Shown: in pieces, positions 35,650 to 44,721 of the stretch
Layout of the letters: every line of letters begins with the position of its first letter
How positions within the stretch are numbered: position 1 is the first letter of the stretch
From: Paenibacillus sp. FJAT-26967
GTDB taxonomy: Bacteria; Bacillota; Bacilli; Paenibacillales; NBRC-103111
Length of the DNA stretch: 64,000 nucleotides
NCBI RefSeq assembly: GCF_001541095.1
Contig: NZ_LMXH01000009.1
Coordinates: forward strand, 1-64,000
Reading direction: 5' to 3'
The notes under the pieces: model-generated
What the model was told of the DNA's origin: nothing
Database searches by the model: none
Seen by the model: only the letters and a program-made list of their open reading frames with translations
Position numbers and translations under genes: made by a program

Positions 35650-38109
35650 TTATTTTAGCGGGGGGGAGCTGGCAATGATCTGATCCACTTCTTGCTGTAC
35701 AGTTGGGGATTGCCCTTTTGCTTTATCTAATGCGGCCTGATCAGTTTTATTCTGCAGTTTAAGTGCAGCCAAATAGTAACGCATTCCGGTTTGTTCGCTG
35801 CTATCTTTTAACTCGGAAGATACAAAAGGCTTCAGCTCTGCTTCTGTCTCAGCATATTTGCCTTGGGCAAAAAGCATTTGACCTATACTTAATCTCATAG
35901 CAGCCGTAACGTCAAAATCACGTCCTTGCAGCTGTCCTTCAGGAAGTTTAGACAGTTGTACTTTTCTATCCAGCACTTCCTGATATACCTTAGCCGCTTT
36001 ATTCCAGGATTTTTCCGCTCTGGCTTTATCCTTGGCCTGGTATCCCTGGAAGCCCGTTGAGACCTCGTATTGGATCATTCTTTCATAGAAAGATATGTCC
36101 CAAGGATATTTCTGTAATGCTATGCCAATCAGTTGAGCAGCCTCATCCCGCTGTCCCTTGGCTTGAAGCAGACGAATCTGACGATCCAGGAGAAATTTGT
36201 TATTAGGTTCCTTTTCGCGTGCTTGCTCAATTAGAGCCTTTTGTTCGGTGTAAAAATCTTCATTCTTATCTAGTTCATATAGCTGTGCCAGCATATCCGT
36301 TTTGACCAAGATGTATTCGGGATGATTGGGCCTTAATTCAAGTGCATTGTTTAAAGGGGTCACGATATCCGTATAGTTTTGGGATGTTTTGGCCACCTCT
36401 AATGCTTTGGCGTACGAGCTGTTGGCTGTTAAATAACGTACGGACACAAAGAGGAATACAATTGAAAGTACAATCATCGCAGCAGGGAAAGCATACCGCA
36501 CGGCACTGACCTGTTTAGAGAACTCTTTCGTTTTCACTTTGGAGAGCATACCGCCCAGACAGATGAATAAGAGAGCACCCATGTAGACATAACTGATATC
36601 AAAGTCAATCATACTGTGCGCCAGAATAGCCGATGCAAAAATAAAGTACAGGAAGTGACTATCCCGCTCATTCTCAGAACTACGGATATAGGTGCGGATA
36701 TAAAAAGTAAAGATCGCTATTAATAATCCGGCTAAAACGAGGAAACCGACGGCGCCGACTTCAACCAGGTATTGCAAGAAGAAATTGTGGGCTTGGCGGC
36801 TTGTGTAAGGATTGTTCTGATACTGTTCATACAGCGCTGACCATGCTCCGCCTCCGGCACCGAACAGCGGATAATCTGCGAACAGCTTCATAGCATCTTT
36901 GTAAAAAGTGAACCGTTCTAAAACGCTGTGTTGGGAGAAATTAATCGTTTCGATTCGGGTGCGTACATTTTCAGGCAAAATGTTTTTAAGTGGTGTTGCC
37001 ATTAAGATAATGAACCCCAGAATTCCGAGTAGAATCGAACCGCCTGGAATAGTCATTCTAGCCCGCTTGCGTGCAGAGAATGTCTCTAGTTTGCTTTCCA
37101 GTGCAGGAGCAGCAAAGCGTTGTACCAGAAGCGCCAGAATGGCATAGACAAGCCCTGCACCCAGCAGCAGCAACCATCCCTGTGCGGACAAAGAGGCCGA
37201 AAATTGTTTATTTACATCGATTCCGATTGCTGTCACTTTGCTCAGCACGGCAAATGACGCAAGAGTCGACAAAATCAGATGAATCAATAACAATATTTGC
37301 CTTGATGGCTTTTGAAAGATTAGAATAAGAAAGAACACCGCTGGAAGGAAAATTAGTGCACCGCGTGACAAAGTTAACATAAAGGATACAAGCACCGGCA
37401 CCAGCATCCAGCTGTGGATCAAGACCTGCGGCCATTTGCGGTTTTTCGACACCAGGAACAGTCCGCAGCCCCATAGGGCGATCAAGAAGCCGGCGTACGT
37501 GTTCGCATACTGAAAGACCGATGCTAAACGGAGTCCGTTGGAGTCTGTCATCACTGCGTCTTGATAGATTCCCCTGACAGCATCTATAGGTGCGAACCAG
37601 CTAACAAGCGTGCCTGCAAGCTGACCGTTGCCTAGCCAGTTCAGCAGTCCAAACAGCACAATTACATATCCGCTTGTCAGTAAGACAGTCTGAATGATCC
37701 GGTTGCCGATCACAGAAGTGGTCAGATAGGCCCCGATCAAGAAAAGAGTAACTTGAACAATTTGAATTAACAGAAGATTCTGGCCCGTATAGGCCGATGC
37801 AGCCGGAACTAAGGATATCAAATAGCAGAGCGGCAAAAGGAAAATAAGAATACTTAGTAAATCCTTGCGGTCTCTAAGCTTCCAGAAATAAAAGAAATAC
37901 ACAGCGATCATCAGCAAGAATATGGAGGCCCAGACGACGGCTGAATAAATCGGTCTCTCGAAGTCTAGCGAATTACCGTTAAATAAGGCCTTTTGGAATG
38001 GGGCCCAAAACAAAAACAGGCTAGCAAACCCGATTAACAGCCAGAAAATAATCGAGCTTCTTTCGGCCTGTTCTCTTTCGTCTAACTTTGGTTTTTTATA
38101 CGCGTACAT
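35650..38109 (-). CDS. O-antigen ligase/WsaB-like O-oligosaccharyltransferase with TPR tail
   Basis: 819 residues from ATG 38109 (GAGAGGGAG upstream). About twelve membrane helices fill residues ~20-545. The Wzy_C/O-antigen-ligase region includes TLSRGALIFLPAVFFL (~258) and GAGGGAWSALYEQYQNNPYT with SRQAHNFFLQYLVEVGAVGF (~420-455), the usual periplasmic-loop motif. From ~570 the chain is soluble and TPR-like (NALELRPNHPEYILVKTDML, AAQLIGIALQKYPWDISFYE). Geobacillus WsaB and P. alvei WsfB, which transfer finished glycans to S-layer protein, have this architecture. It sits between an SLH protein and the glycan operon, supporting that role. Confidence 0.82.
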   Translation of the reverse strand: MYAYKKPKLDEREQAERSSIIFWLLIGFASLFLFWAPFQKALFNGNSLDFERPIYSAVVWASIFLLMIAVYFFYFWKLRDRKDLLSILIFLLPLCYLISLVPAASAYTGQNLLLIQIVQVTLFLIGAYLTTSVIGNRIIQTVLLTSGYVIVLFGLLNWLGNGQLAGTLVSWFAPIDAVRGIYQDAVMTDSNGLRLASVFQYANTYAGFLIALWGCGLFLVSKNRKWPQVLIHSWMLVPVLVSFMLTLSRGALIFLPAVFFLILIFQKPSRQILLLIHLILSTLASFAVLSKVTAIGIDVNKQFSASLSAQGWLLLLGAGLVYAILALLVQRFAAPALESKLETFSARKRARMTIPGGSILLGILGFIILMATPLKNILPENVRTRIETINFSQHSVLERFTFYKDAMKLFADYPLFGAGGGAWSALYEQYQNNPYTSRQAHNFFLQYLVEVGAVGFLVLAGLLIAIFTFYIRTYIRSSENERDSHFLYFIFASAILAHSMIDFDISYVYMGALLFICLGGMLSKVKTKEFSKQVSAVRYAFPAAMIVLSIVFLFVSVRYLTANSSYAKALEVAKTSQNYTDIVTPLNNALELRPNHPEYILVKTDMLAQLYELDKNEDFYTEQKALIEQAREKEPNNKFLLDRQIRLLQAKGQRDEAAQLIGIALQKYPWDISFYERMIQYEVSTGFQGYQAKDKARAEKSWNKAAKVYQEVLDRKVQLSKLPEGQLQGRDFDVTAAMRLSIGQMLFAQGKYAETEAELKPFVSSELKDSSEQTGMRYYLAALKLQNKTDQAALDKAKGQSPTVQQEVDQIIASSPPLK

Positions 38110-38208
38110 GCATAGTCTCCCTCTCTTAAATCTCGACAATATTTTATCATAGTGGAGAAAATATTCCAATTTGAGTTTGGGTCAGAGAGCATGCGCTTGT
38201 ACTTTATA

Positions 38209-38217
38209 TGCTATTAT
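38209..38217 (+). promoter_or_regulatory. extended -10 promoter candidate of the glycan operon
   Basis: TGCTATTAT is an extended -10 (TGnTATTAT) 55 bp before the first gene; the same form, TGCTATAAT, recurs at 52040-52048. Confidence 0.45.
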
Positions 38218-38271
38218 GTTTAAGGTTGAATATCATATTGCTTAAACTATTACATGTGTGGAGGGGCAGGA

Positions 38272-39204
38272 ATGAATGTTCTTGTAACCGGCGGAGCTGG
38301 ATTTATTGGATCAAGTATTGTTGAACTGTTAATAGAGAATGGACATAATGTATCCATCGTAGATAATTTGTCTACCGGTAAATTAGAATTCGTGAATAAA
38401 AAGGCGAATTTCTATTGTGCAGATATAAATGATGATTTAAGTGAATTGTTCGAAGAGATTGAACCGGAAGTTGTCGTACATCATGCTGCCCAAATTAGTG
38501 TGCAGACGTCAATTTTAGAACCGGCTAAAGATGCAAACATAAATATAACAGGGACTGTGAATTTATTGGAAAGTTGCATCAAGTATAAAGTGAGAAAAAT
38601 TATTTATGCTTCATCCGCAGCAGTTTATGGTAAACCTGCTTATTTGAGTATCGACGAAGAGCATCCTACTGTCCCTATTTCATTCTATGGGATCTCAAAA
38701 TATACGCCGGAGAATTATATTAAACTATTCGCAGATCTATACGGAATAAAATATACAATATTACGTTATTCGAATGTTTACGGCCCAAGACAGGACTCTA
38801 AAGGGGAGGGAGGGGTTGTATCCATATTTTTTGACAAGCTATGTAATGATGAGATTCCCGTTATCTATGGATCTGGTAGTCAGACCAGAGATTTTATATA
38901 TGTAAAAGATGTCGCATTTGCAAATTTAATGGCTTTAAATAACGGTGACAATTCAATAGCTAACATATCGTCAAACAAACAAACTAGTGTCAATGAGTTA
39001 TTTGAAGTCATTAACAGAGCACTGGATATTACGAAAGTTGCTCGATATGGTAAACCCAGATTAGGAGACATATCGGATAGCTGTTTAAATAATCGATATG
39101 CAAAGGCAATTTTAAACGGGTGGGCACCAAAATATTCACTTCAGACGGGACTTGCTGAAATGATAGAATCAAATCGAATTTTGAAAAATTGCAACCATAT
39201 ATAA
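38272..39204 (+). CDS. NAD-dependent nucleotide-sugar epimerase (GalE-like)
   Basis: 310 residues from the ATG behind GGAGGGG. Extended SDR fold: NVLVTGGAGFIGSSIVE (Rossmann glycine motif, 2-18), DNLSTGK (~33), ASSAAVYGKP (~118) and FYGISKYTPEN (catalytic YxxxK, ~144). It resembles UDP-glucose 4-epimerases and probably supplies UDP-galactose or an N-acetyl analogue for the glycan; the exact sugar cannot be told. First gene of the plus-strand glycan operon, overlapping nothing but only 17 bp from wzm. AT-rich compared with the chromosome. Confidence 0.88.
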   Translation: MNVLVTGGAGFIGSSIVELLIENGHNVSIVDNLSTGKLEFVNKKANFYCADINDDLSELFEEIEPEVVVHHAAQISVQTSILEPAKDANINITGTVNLLESCIKYKVRKIIYASSAAVYGKPAYLSIDEEHPTVPISFYGISKYTPENYIKLFADLYGIKYTILRYSNVYGPRQDSKGEGGVVSIFFDKLCNDEIPVIYGSGSQTRDFIYVKDVAFANLMALNNGDNSIANISSNKQTSVNELFEVINRALDITKVARYGKPRLGDISDSCLNNRYAKAILNGWAPKYSLQTGLAEMIESNRILKNCNHI

Positions 39205-39221
39205 ACCTAAGGAGTTACATT

Positions 39222-39995
39222 GTGCAAAATTTACTTAAATTAATGTTTAATCTTTCTATTAATGATTTTAAAGCTAGATATACGGGATCATTTCTAGGTA
39301 TCGTATGGGGAATTGCTAATCCTCTTATTACTATTTTAGTATATTGGTTTGTATTTGAGGTGGGTTTTCGCTCAGGCGTCCGTCCCGACGGTACTCCATT
39401 TATCGTTTGGCTTGCTTGTGGAATGATTATCTGGTTCTTTTTTGCAGAGTCTCTCTCAAGTTCAACTCACAGTTTCATTGAGTATAGCTACTTGGTAAAA
39501 AAGGTTGCATTTAGAATAGGGATTCTACCAATAGTAAAAATTATATCTTCATTTTATAATCATTTATTCTTCTTGATAATTTTTAACATAATTTTAATTA
39601 TGTACGGTTATTTCCCGAATGTTACTTACATACAATCATTTTATTATTTGATTTGTGCTTCATATCTCTTATTGGGAATCAGTCTTATTACTTCGTCATT
39701 AATTGTTTTTGTTAAAGATATCGGACAAGTAGTAGGTATTATCATTCAAATCGGATTCTGGTTAATTCCAATTGTCTGGTCAACTGAGATATTATCTGAT
39801 AAATACACAAAAATTTTTAAATTAAATCCAGTTTATTATATTGTAGAAGGTTACCGAGATACTTTTATAAATCACGTATGGTTCTGGCACCGTTACAATC
39901 AGACCGCATATTTTTGGTTAATCTCATCAATCATATTAGTATTGGGTATCTATTTGTTTAAAAAGCTGAAGCCACAATTTGCAGACGTATTATAA
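39222..39995 (+). CDS. wzm: ABC-2 glycan export permease (Wzm-like)
   Basis: 257 residues from GTG 39222, chosen for AAGGAG at 39209-39214. Six membrane helices; the N-terminal NDFKARYTGSFLGIVWGIANPL is the polysaccharide ABC-2 permease signature. Together with the ATPase encoded next it exports undecaprenyl-linked glycan to the outer face of the membrane. It ends 22 bp before the wzt start. Confidence 0.92.
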   Translation: MQNLLKLMFNLSINDFKARYTGSFLGIVWGIANPLITILVYWFVFEVGFRSGVRPDGTPFIVWLACGMIIWFFFAESLSSSTHSFIEYSYLVKKVAFRIGILPIVKIISSFYNHLFFLIIFNIILIMYGYFPNVTYIQSFYYLICASYLLLGISLITSSLIVFVKDIGQVVGIIIQIGFWLIPIVWSTEILSDKYTKIFKLNPVYYIVEGYRDTFINHVWFWHRYNQTAYFWLISSIILVLGIYLFKKLKPQFADVL

Positions 39996-40017
39996 AAACC
40001 ATATTAAGGCGGTAATT

Positions 40018-41295
40018 ATGGACGAGTACTCAATTAGATTAAAAGGAATTAGCAAGAAATACAAACTCTATAATAAGCCAGTTGATAGAATTAAAGAAAT
40101 ATTACCATTTCATTCAAAAAAACTGCATAAAGAATTTTATGCAGTTAATAATATATCTTTAGACGTTAAGAAAGGTGAAACACTCGGGATCATTGGGAAA
40201 AATGGTTCCGGCAAATCAACATTACTAAAAATCATATCAGGGGTTTTAACAGAAACAGCTGGCACCAAGGAAATAAATGGGGAAATATCTGCATTATTAG
40301 AACTCGGGACTGGTTTTAATCCTGAATATTCAGGCATAGAGAATATATATTTAAATGGTTTAATGCGAGGATATACTCGGAATGAAATGGATGGGAAGTT
40401 ACAACAAATTGTGGACTTTGCCGATATTGGATCTTTTATAGATCAACCAATAAAAACATACTCTAGTGGCATGTTCGCTAGGCTGGCTTTCTCTGTTATG
40501 ATTAGTTTTAAGCCAGAGATATTAATAGTTGATGAAGCTCTTTCTGTGGGTGATGTTTTTTTTCAACAGAAATGTAATAGATTCATGAAAGAAGAAATGC
40601 AAGGTGTGACCAAACTTTTAGTGACACACGATCTAAGCTCCATAGCAAACATGGCAAATCGTGTTATTGTAATTAAAAACGGAGTAGTTGTTTATGAGGG
40701 AGATCCTCTAAAGGGAATTGAGTTTTATACCAAAAGTATCCATACGGAATCTTTTAGAGTCAATAATCCAATCGCTTTGAATGAGCATGTCAGAACTAGC
40801 GATTCACTATTGTTGAATAATTTTGAAAAAGTGAGCCCGGACTCTTTAGGCGGTGCCCAGGAGCTAGTTATTACGGGTGTAAGTTTTACAGTAGATGACT
40901 CGGAGTATAAAGGGTTTATATCAAAGGGTTCTAAACTTGAAATTAGCATGATGATAGAAAGTAAGAAAGCAACTGAGGAACTGATAATCGGATATTTGGT
41001 TAATGATAAATATGGGAATGCAGTATTTGGTGAGAATACTCACAGTTCTCAAATTATCACTCGTGCAACGGAGCCGGGAAAAGGCTACCTAGTAAAGTTA
41101 ACTATTGTTTGGCCAGAAATCCAAGAAAATGATTATTTCATTACTCTAGGGCTGGGTGAAGGGTATCATGAAATGAACCATATCATACAATGTTGGGCCC
41201 ACAATATCATACAACTAAAGAATATTACTTTCAATTCGGTGCATGGACTTTTTAATAATAAAATAGAAAGTATAACACTGGAGGAAATTGAATGA
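40018..41295 (+). CDS. wzt: glycan export ATPase with C-terminal substrate-binding domain (Wzt-like)
   Basis: 425 residues. The ABC domain has GKNGSGKST (~60), a family-typical LLELGTGFNPEYSGIENIYL (~98), signature YSSGMFARLAF (~148) and ILIVDEALSVGD (~169). The extra C-terminal domain (~275-425) is beta-rich (ELVITGVSFTVDD, GYLVNDKYGNAVFGENT) and matches the Wzt C-terminal fold, which in E. coli O8/O9a and in Geobacillus-type systems recognises the capped non-reducing end before export. That implies capped chain termination, consistent with the methyltransferase that starts within its stop codon (ATGA overlap). Confidence 0.92.
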   Translation: MDEYSIRLKGISKKYKLYNKPVDRIKEILPFHSKKLHKEFYAVNNISLDVKKGETLGIIGKNGSGKSTLLKIISGVLTETAGTKEINGEISALLELGTGFNPEYSGIENIYLNGLMRGYTRNEMDGKLQQIVDFADIGSFIDQPIKTYSSGMFARLAFSVMISFKPEILIVDEALSVGDVFFQQKCNRFMKEEMQGVTKLLVTHDLSSIANMANRVIVIKNGVVVYEGDPLKGIEFYTKSIHTESFRVNNPIALNEHVRTSDSLLLNNFEKVSPDSLGGAQELVITGVSFTVDDSEYKGFISKGSKLEISMMIESKKATEELIIGYLVNDKYGNAVFGENTHSSQIITRATEPGKGYLVKLTIVWPEIQENDYFITLGLGEGYHEMNHIIQCWAHNIIQLKNITFNSVHGLFNNKIESITLEEIE

Positions 41296-42458
41296 ATAAA
41301 TGGAAGATAAGCGAGCCGGTGTTTGAAGCTGATTATAAAAATGAAAAGTTGAGAATAGCCCCGTGGGAAGGACATAGAATATTCGCATATGACTTTCTGA
41401 AGTTTTTCAAACCTAATAACATTGTAGAACTTGGTACCCACTATGGATGCTCTTTTTTTGCATTCTGCCAGTCGGTAAAAGATTTTAAATTGGATACAGA
41501 TCTCTATGCAATTGATACATGGAGAGGTGACGAACAAGCGGGTTTATATGGAGAAGAGGTTTTTAATACTGTTAAAGATATTGTGAATGATTGTTTCTCA
41601 GATATCCGTGTAAACCTTATAAGAAAAACATTCGATGAGGCACTGGATCTTTTCGAAGATAATTCAATTGACATGATTCATATAGATGGCCTTCATACTT
41701 ATGAAGCTGTATCGCATGATTTTTTGACTTGGTTGCCTAAATTAAAAGAAAATGGAGTTATTTTGTTTCATGATGTTTTTAGTCCGGCTGGATATGGTTC
41801 AAATCGCTATTGGAAAGAGTTAAAAGAGCAGTTTTCTTACCTAGAATTCAGACATAGCTGGGGACTAGGTTTGCTATTTCCTAAAGGAGATCATCTTCTC
41901 AAGAAGATGATGGAGATAAATATTGAAGATAAGATATCTTTATATCAATATAAGGCATTATATGAGTTTGAACAAATTAAAACAGAAGACCTGTCAAATA
42001 TGGTTTTACAACGGGATATAGCCATTAAGAGCAATGAAGAAATGATCATTGAGCGCGATCAGAGTTTAAAAGATGCCCGTAATCTAATAAAGAGTAAAAC
42101 GGATGCGTTTGAAGCAGCAGAAATAATGATAAAAGAACGTGACATGGCTCTGGTTAACTCCGAATATATGATAAAAGAACGTGATGAAGCTTTATCTAAA
42201 GCAGAAAATATGATAAAAGATCGTGACGAAGCTTTAGCGAGTGCAGAGAGCATGATTATAGAACGTGATGAGCTTATAAAAAACATGGAGAATATGATTG
42301 GAATTAAAGATAATGAGTTGAGGAATATCCAAGAAGAGGTAAATGATCTAAAAGATCAATTTAACGAATTAACTTTAAAGTGTGAAGAAAATGAAAGGAT
42401 CATAGAATCTTATAAGTCTAAAAAAATTATTGTGAATTTAAAAAGACCGTATAAATAA
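41292..42458 (+). CDS. SAM methyltransferase with 14-residue-repeat coiled coil (candidate chain terminator/ruler)
   Basis: 388 residues. Residues ~35-200 form a class I methyltransferase of the Methyltransf_24 kind: NIVELGTHYGCSFFAF (SAM loop), AIDTWRGDEQAG, DMIHIDGLHTYEAV and ILFHDVF. From ~237 to ~350 lie eight tandem 14-residue units, consensus M-I-x-x-R-D-x-x-L-x-x-A-E-x, encoded by a 42-bp DNA repeat (42000, 42042, 42084, 42126, 42168, 42210, 42252, 42294), a regular two-heptad coiled coil; a basic tail IIVNLKRPYK ends the protein. In E. coli O9a the capping methyltransferase WbdD uses a coiled coil as a length ruler. A like role here is inferred from architecture plus the Wzt capping domain. 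Confidence 0.8.
   Translation: MNKWKISEPVFEADYKNEKLRIAPWEGHRIFAYDFLKFFKPNNIVELGTHYGCSFFAFCQSVKDFKLDTDLYAIDTWRGDEQAGLYGEEVFNTVKDIVNDCFSDIRVNLIRKTFDEALDLFEDNSIDMIHIDGLHTYEAVSHDFLTWLPKLKENGVILFHDVFSPAGYGSNRYWKELKEQFSYLEFRHSWGLGLLFPKGDHLLKKMMEINIEDKISLYQYKALYEFEQIKTEDLSNMVLQRDIAIKSNEEMIIERDQSLKDARNLIKSKTDAFEAAEIMIKERDMALVNSEYMIKERDEALSKAENMIKDRDEALASAESMIIERDELIKNMENMIGIKDNELRNIQEEVNDLKDQFNELTLKCEENERIIESYKSKKIIVNLKRPYK
42000..42335 (+). repeat. eight tandem 42-bp coding repeats
   Basis: Period 42 bp. Units starting at 42126, 42168 and 42210 are nearly identical (ATGATAAAAGA(A/T)CGTGA); outer units have diverged. Repeat number could change by slippage or recombination. Confidence 0.85.
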
Positions 42459-42468
42459 GGAGATTACG

Positions 42469-44721
42469 ATGGACCAGTTAGTAGAATTTATTGATAAGCA
42501 AACAAATGTAGCCTATGTTTTTTTCGATGTGTTTGATACGATTCTATTAAGAGAGGTTGATCCGGAATATACCAAGAAGATATGGTCTAAAAGATTGGCA
42601 ATTCAATTGGGTGACGTAATAAGTTATGAAGAACTTTATCGCATTAGATTCGAAATGGAGTCCTCCTTATGCAAACAGAATGAGGCGGACGGGTTTGATC
42701 TTGAATTTAATTACAGCAAATTTATTCATACTTTGTATAGGTATTTGATTGATATAAAAATTATTGATGTTCATTATTCATACGAGAAATTTTTTGAAGA
42801 GTGTATACAGATAGAGTTGGAAGTTGAAAAGGCTGTACAATTCGTTGATCCAAAATGGATTGAGGTTGCTGATCATATTAAAAATAAGTTTAATGTGAAA
42901 ATAGTATGTGTTTCTGATTTTTATCTAACACAGGATATGATGAAAGATTTATTTAATCACCACAAAATACTAGATTATTTTGACTTAATATACGTATCGT
43001 CAGAATATTTAATAACTAAAAGAAGTGGCCGTCTCTTTGATAAAATTTTAGAAGAACAATCTATAAATCCTAAAACTGTTGTGATGGTCGGAGATAATGA
43101 GATTTCGGATTTCGAAATGGCTAAGAAGAAGGACATAAATGCTTACCTTTTGGACCGTAATACTCAGCGGGATTTCTATACTTCGTTCTCCAAAAAAAAT
43201 TCAATACAGAAAATAAGAGAGGAGTTAAATAAGTTAGCCAAAAACACCTCTAAGCTATATCCTTTTGAAGAGATTATATTTTCATTGTTTCTGTATGTCG
43301 CTCTATTACACAGACATCTACTTAAAAATAAAGTGAGGAATGTATTTTTTCTTTCTCGTGAAGGCGAATATTTACTAAATCTATTTAATATTTATCAAGA
43401 AATGGAAGGCTATAAGGGGATTCAGTACATTACACCTCATTATCTGAAGGTTTCAAGAAGAGCTACCTTCCTACCATCTTTGAAATCTTTAGATGAGGAA
43501 GACTTTGGAATATTGTTTAGACAATATCGGAATATAAGTTTATACGATTTTCTTTCCAGTTTGGGATTTGAAGACTCTGTTGTTACTGAGGTCAGTAATA
43601 GAATTAGAGTCGCTCCTCGTAACAAAGAATCAGATTTTCCTACAAGCGATACTTATTACAAATTAAAAGAAGATGAATTTTTTAAAGAGATATACGAAAA
43701 CAGCAGGAAAGAGCAGAAAGCAAATTTCTTATTATATATGAAGCAATTTAAAGTGGACATTTTTAAAGAAGGTATGTACTTAGTTGATGTCGGGTGGAAA
43801 GGAACCATACAAGATAATATATATCGTATATTTGAATCTCAAGTTGATATAAATGGAGCTTACTTGGGTTTAGTTGCATCTGGAAATGCAGATGAACACA
43901 ATATTAAAGAGGGGTTGCTTTTCAGCGCTATTCCGATTAGAACTCCATATTTTGATGTGTTCAATGAGAATCGGGCTCTATATGAAATCATACTTGGGGC
44001 TTCGCATGGAAGTGCTAATCGGTACATTTTGAGTGACGGAGAAATTGCTGTCGAAACGAAACAGGATATAAAAGAAAAAGAAATTTTTACAAAAATTGTT
44101 TCACCCATGCAAATAAACATGCAACAAACATTTAAACAAATTTGCAGTTTACTTTGCAAGAAAAGTATAAATATAGATGAACTTAGAATTGAGTTTGCAA
44201 AAATTCATTCTCGATTAGTCTATTTTCCAACCCGGAAAGAGATTAGTTTTTTTAATGGTTTATATCATTTTGAAAATTTCGGAGTTATAGAATATACGGA
44301 GTTTACTCGCCCTTCTAAAAAAGGAATTGTGCATACTATGAAGAATACCGTCAAAATGTTAACTAAGCCCAGAAGCCTGTTTATTAATAGTTTTTGGGGA
44401 CCAATAACTTTAGAGAATGCGGGTTTGCATTATTTAGTTAAATTATATGGACACTATAAATACCGTAAGAGTTTTAATATAGATATTGATAAGCCTGATA
44501 CCGATTATCATAAAGTAAGTACATCGAAAGAGATTCTTCTGCTTCAAAATAAATTAAATGAACAAGATGAAGCTATAAAAAAAATGACTTTAATGATTGA
44601 TGATCGTGACGACGCAATTAAAAGCATGACTATTATGATTGACGAACGGGATAAGCTTATTAAGGAGTTAAATGAGATTATAAACAAACAACAAACTACA
44701 GATTCCGAGGTTCTGAAATGA
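42469..44721 (+). CDS. large HAD-superfamily protein with matching coiled-coil tail
   Basis: 750 residues. The N-terminal ~235 residues are a HAD hydrolase of the COG5610 type: VFFDVFDTILLR (motif I, ~17), VCVSDFYLTQDMMKDLF (motif II, ~145) and VVMVGDNEISDFEMAKKKDI (motifs III/IV, ~206). A ~450-residue middle region (RNVFFLSREGEYLLNLFN, YLVDVGWKGTIQDNIYRIFE) is typical of glycan-cluster HAD proteins of unknown activity. The C-terminus carries MIDDRDDAIKSMTI and MIDERDKLIKELNE, two units of the same 14-residue repeat as the preceding methyltransferase, so the two proteins may assemble through coiled coils. The stop overlaps the next gene (ATGATG). Reaction unknown. Confidence 0.75.
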   Translation: MDQLVEFIDKQTNVAYVFFDVFDTILLREVDPEYTKKIWSKRLAIQLGDVISYEELYRIRFEMESSLCKQNEADGFDLEFNYSKFIHTLYRYLIDIKIIDVHYSYEKFFEECIQIELEVEKAVQFVDPKWIEVADHIKNKFNVKIVCVSDFYLTQDMMKDLFNHHKILDYFDLIYVSSEYLITKRSGRLFDKILEEQSINPKTVVMVGDNEISDFEMAKKKDINAYLLDRNTQRDFYTSFSKKNSIQKIREELNKLAKNTSKLYPFEEIIFSLFLYVALLHRHLLKNKVRNVFFLSREGEYLLNLFNIYQEMEGYKGIQYITPHYLKVSRRATFLPSLKSLDEEDFGILFRQYRNISLYDFLSSLGFEDSVVTEVSNRIRVAPRNKESDFPTSDTYYKLKEDEFFKEIYENSRKEQKANFLLYMKQFKVDIFKEGMYLVDVGWKGTIQDNIYRIFESQVDINGAYLGLVASGNADEHNIKEGLLFSAIPIRTPYFDVFNENRALYEIILGASHGSANRYILSDGEIAVETKQDIKEKEIFTKIVSPMQINMQQTFKQICSLLCKKSINIDELRIEFAKIHSRLVYFPTRKEISFFNGLYHFENFGVIEYTEFTRPSKKGIVHTMKNTVKMLTKPRSLFINSFWGPITLENAGLHYLVKLYGHYKYRKSFNIDIDKPDTDYHKVSTSKEILLLQNKLNEQDEAIKKMTLMIDDRDDAIKSMTIMIDERDKLIKELNEIINKQQTTDSEVLK

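Noticed and set aside
42000-42335. CRISPR-like array
   Set aside because: The 42-bp repeats are contiguous, in frame and coding for a coiled coil, with no spacers and no cas genes.
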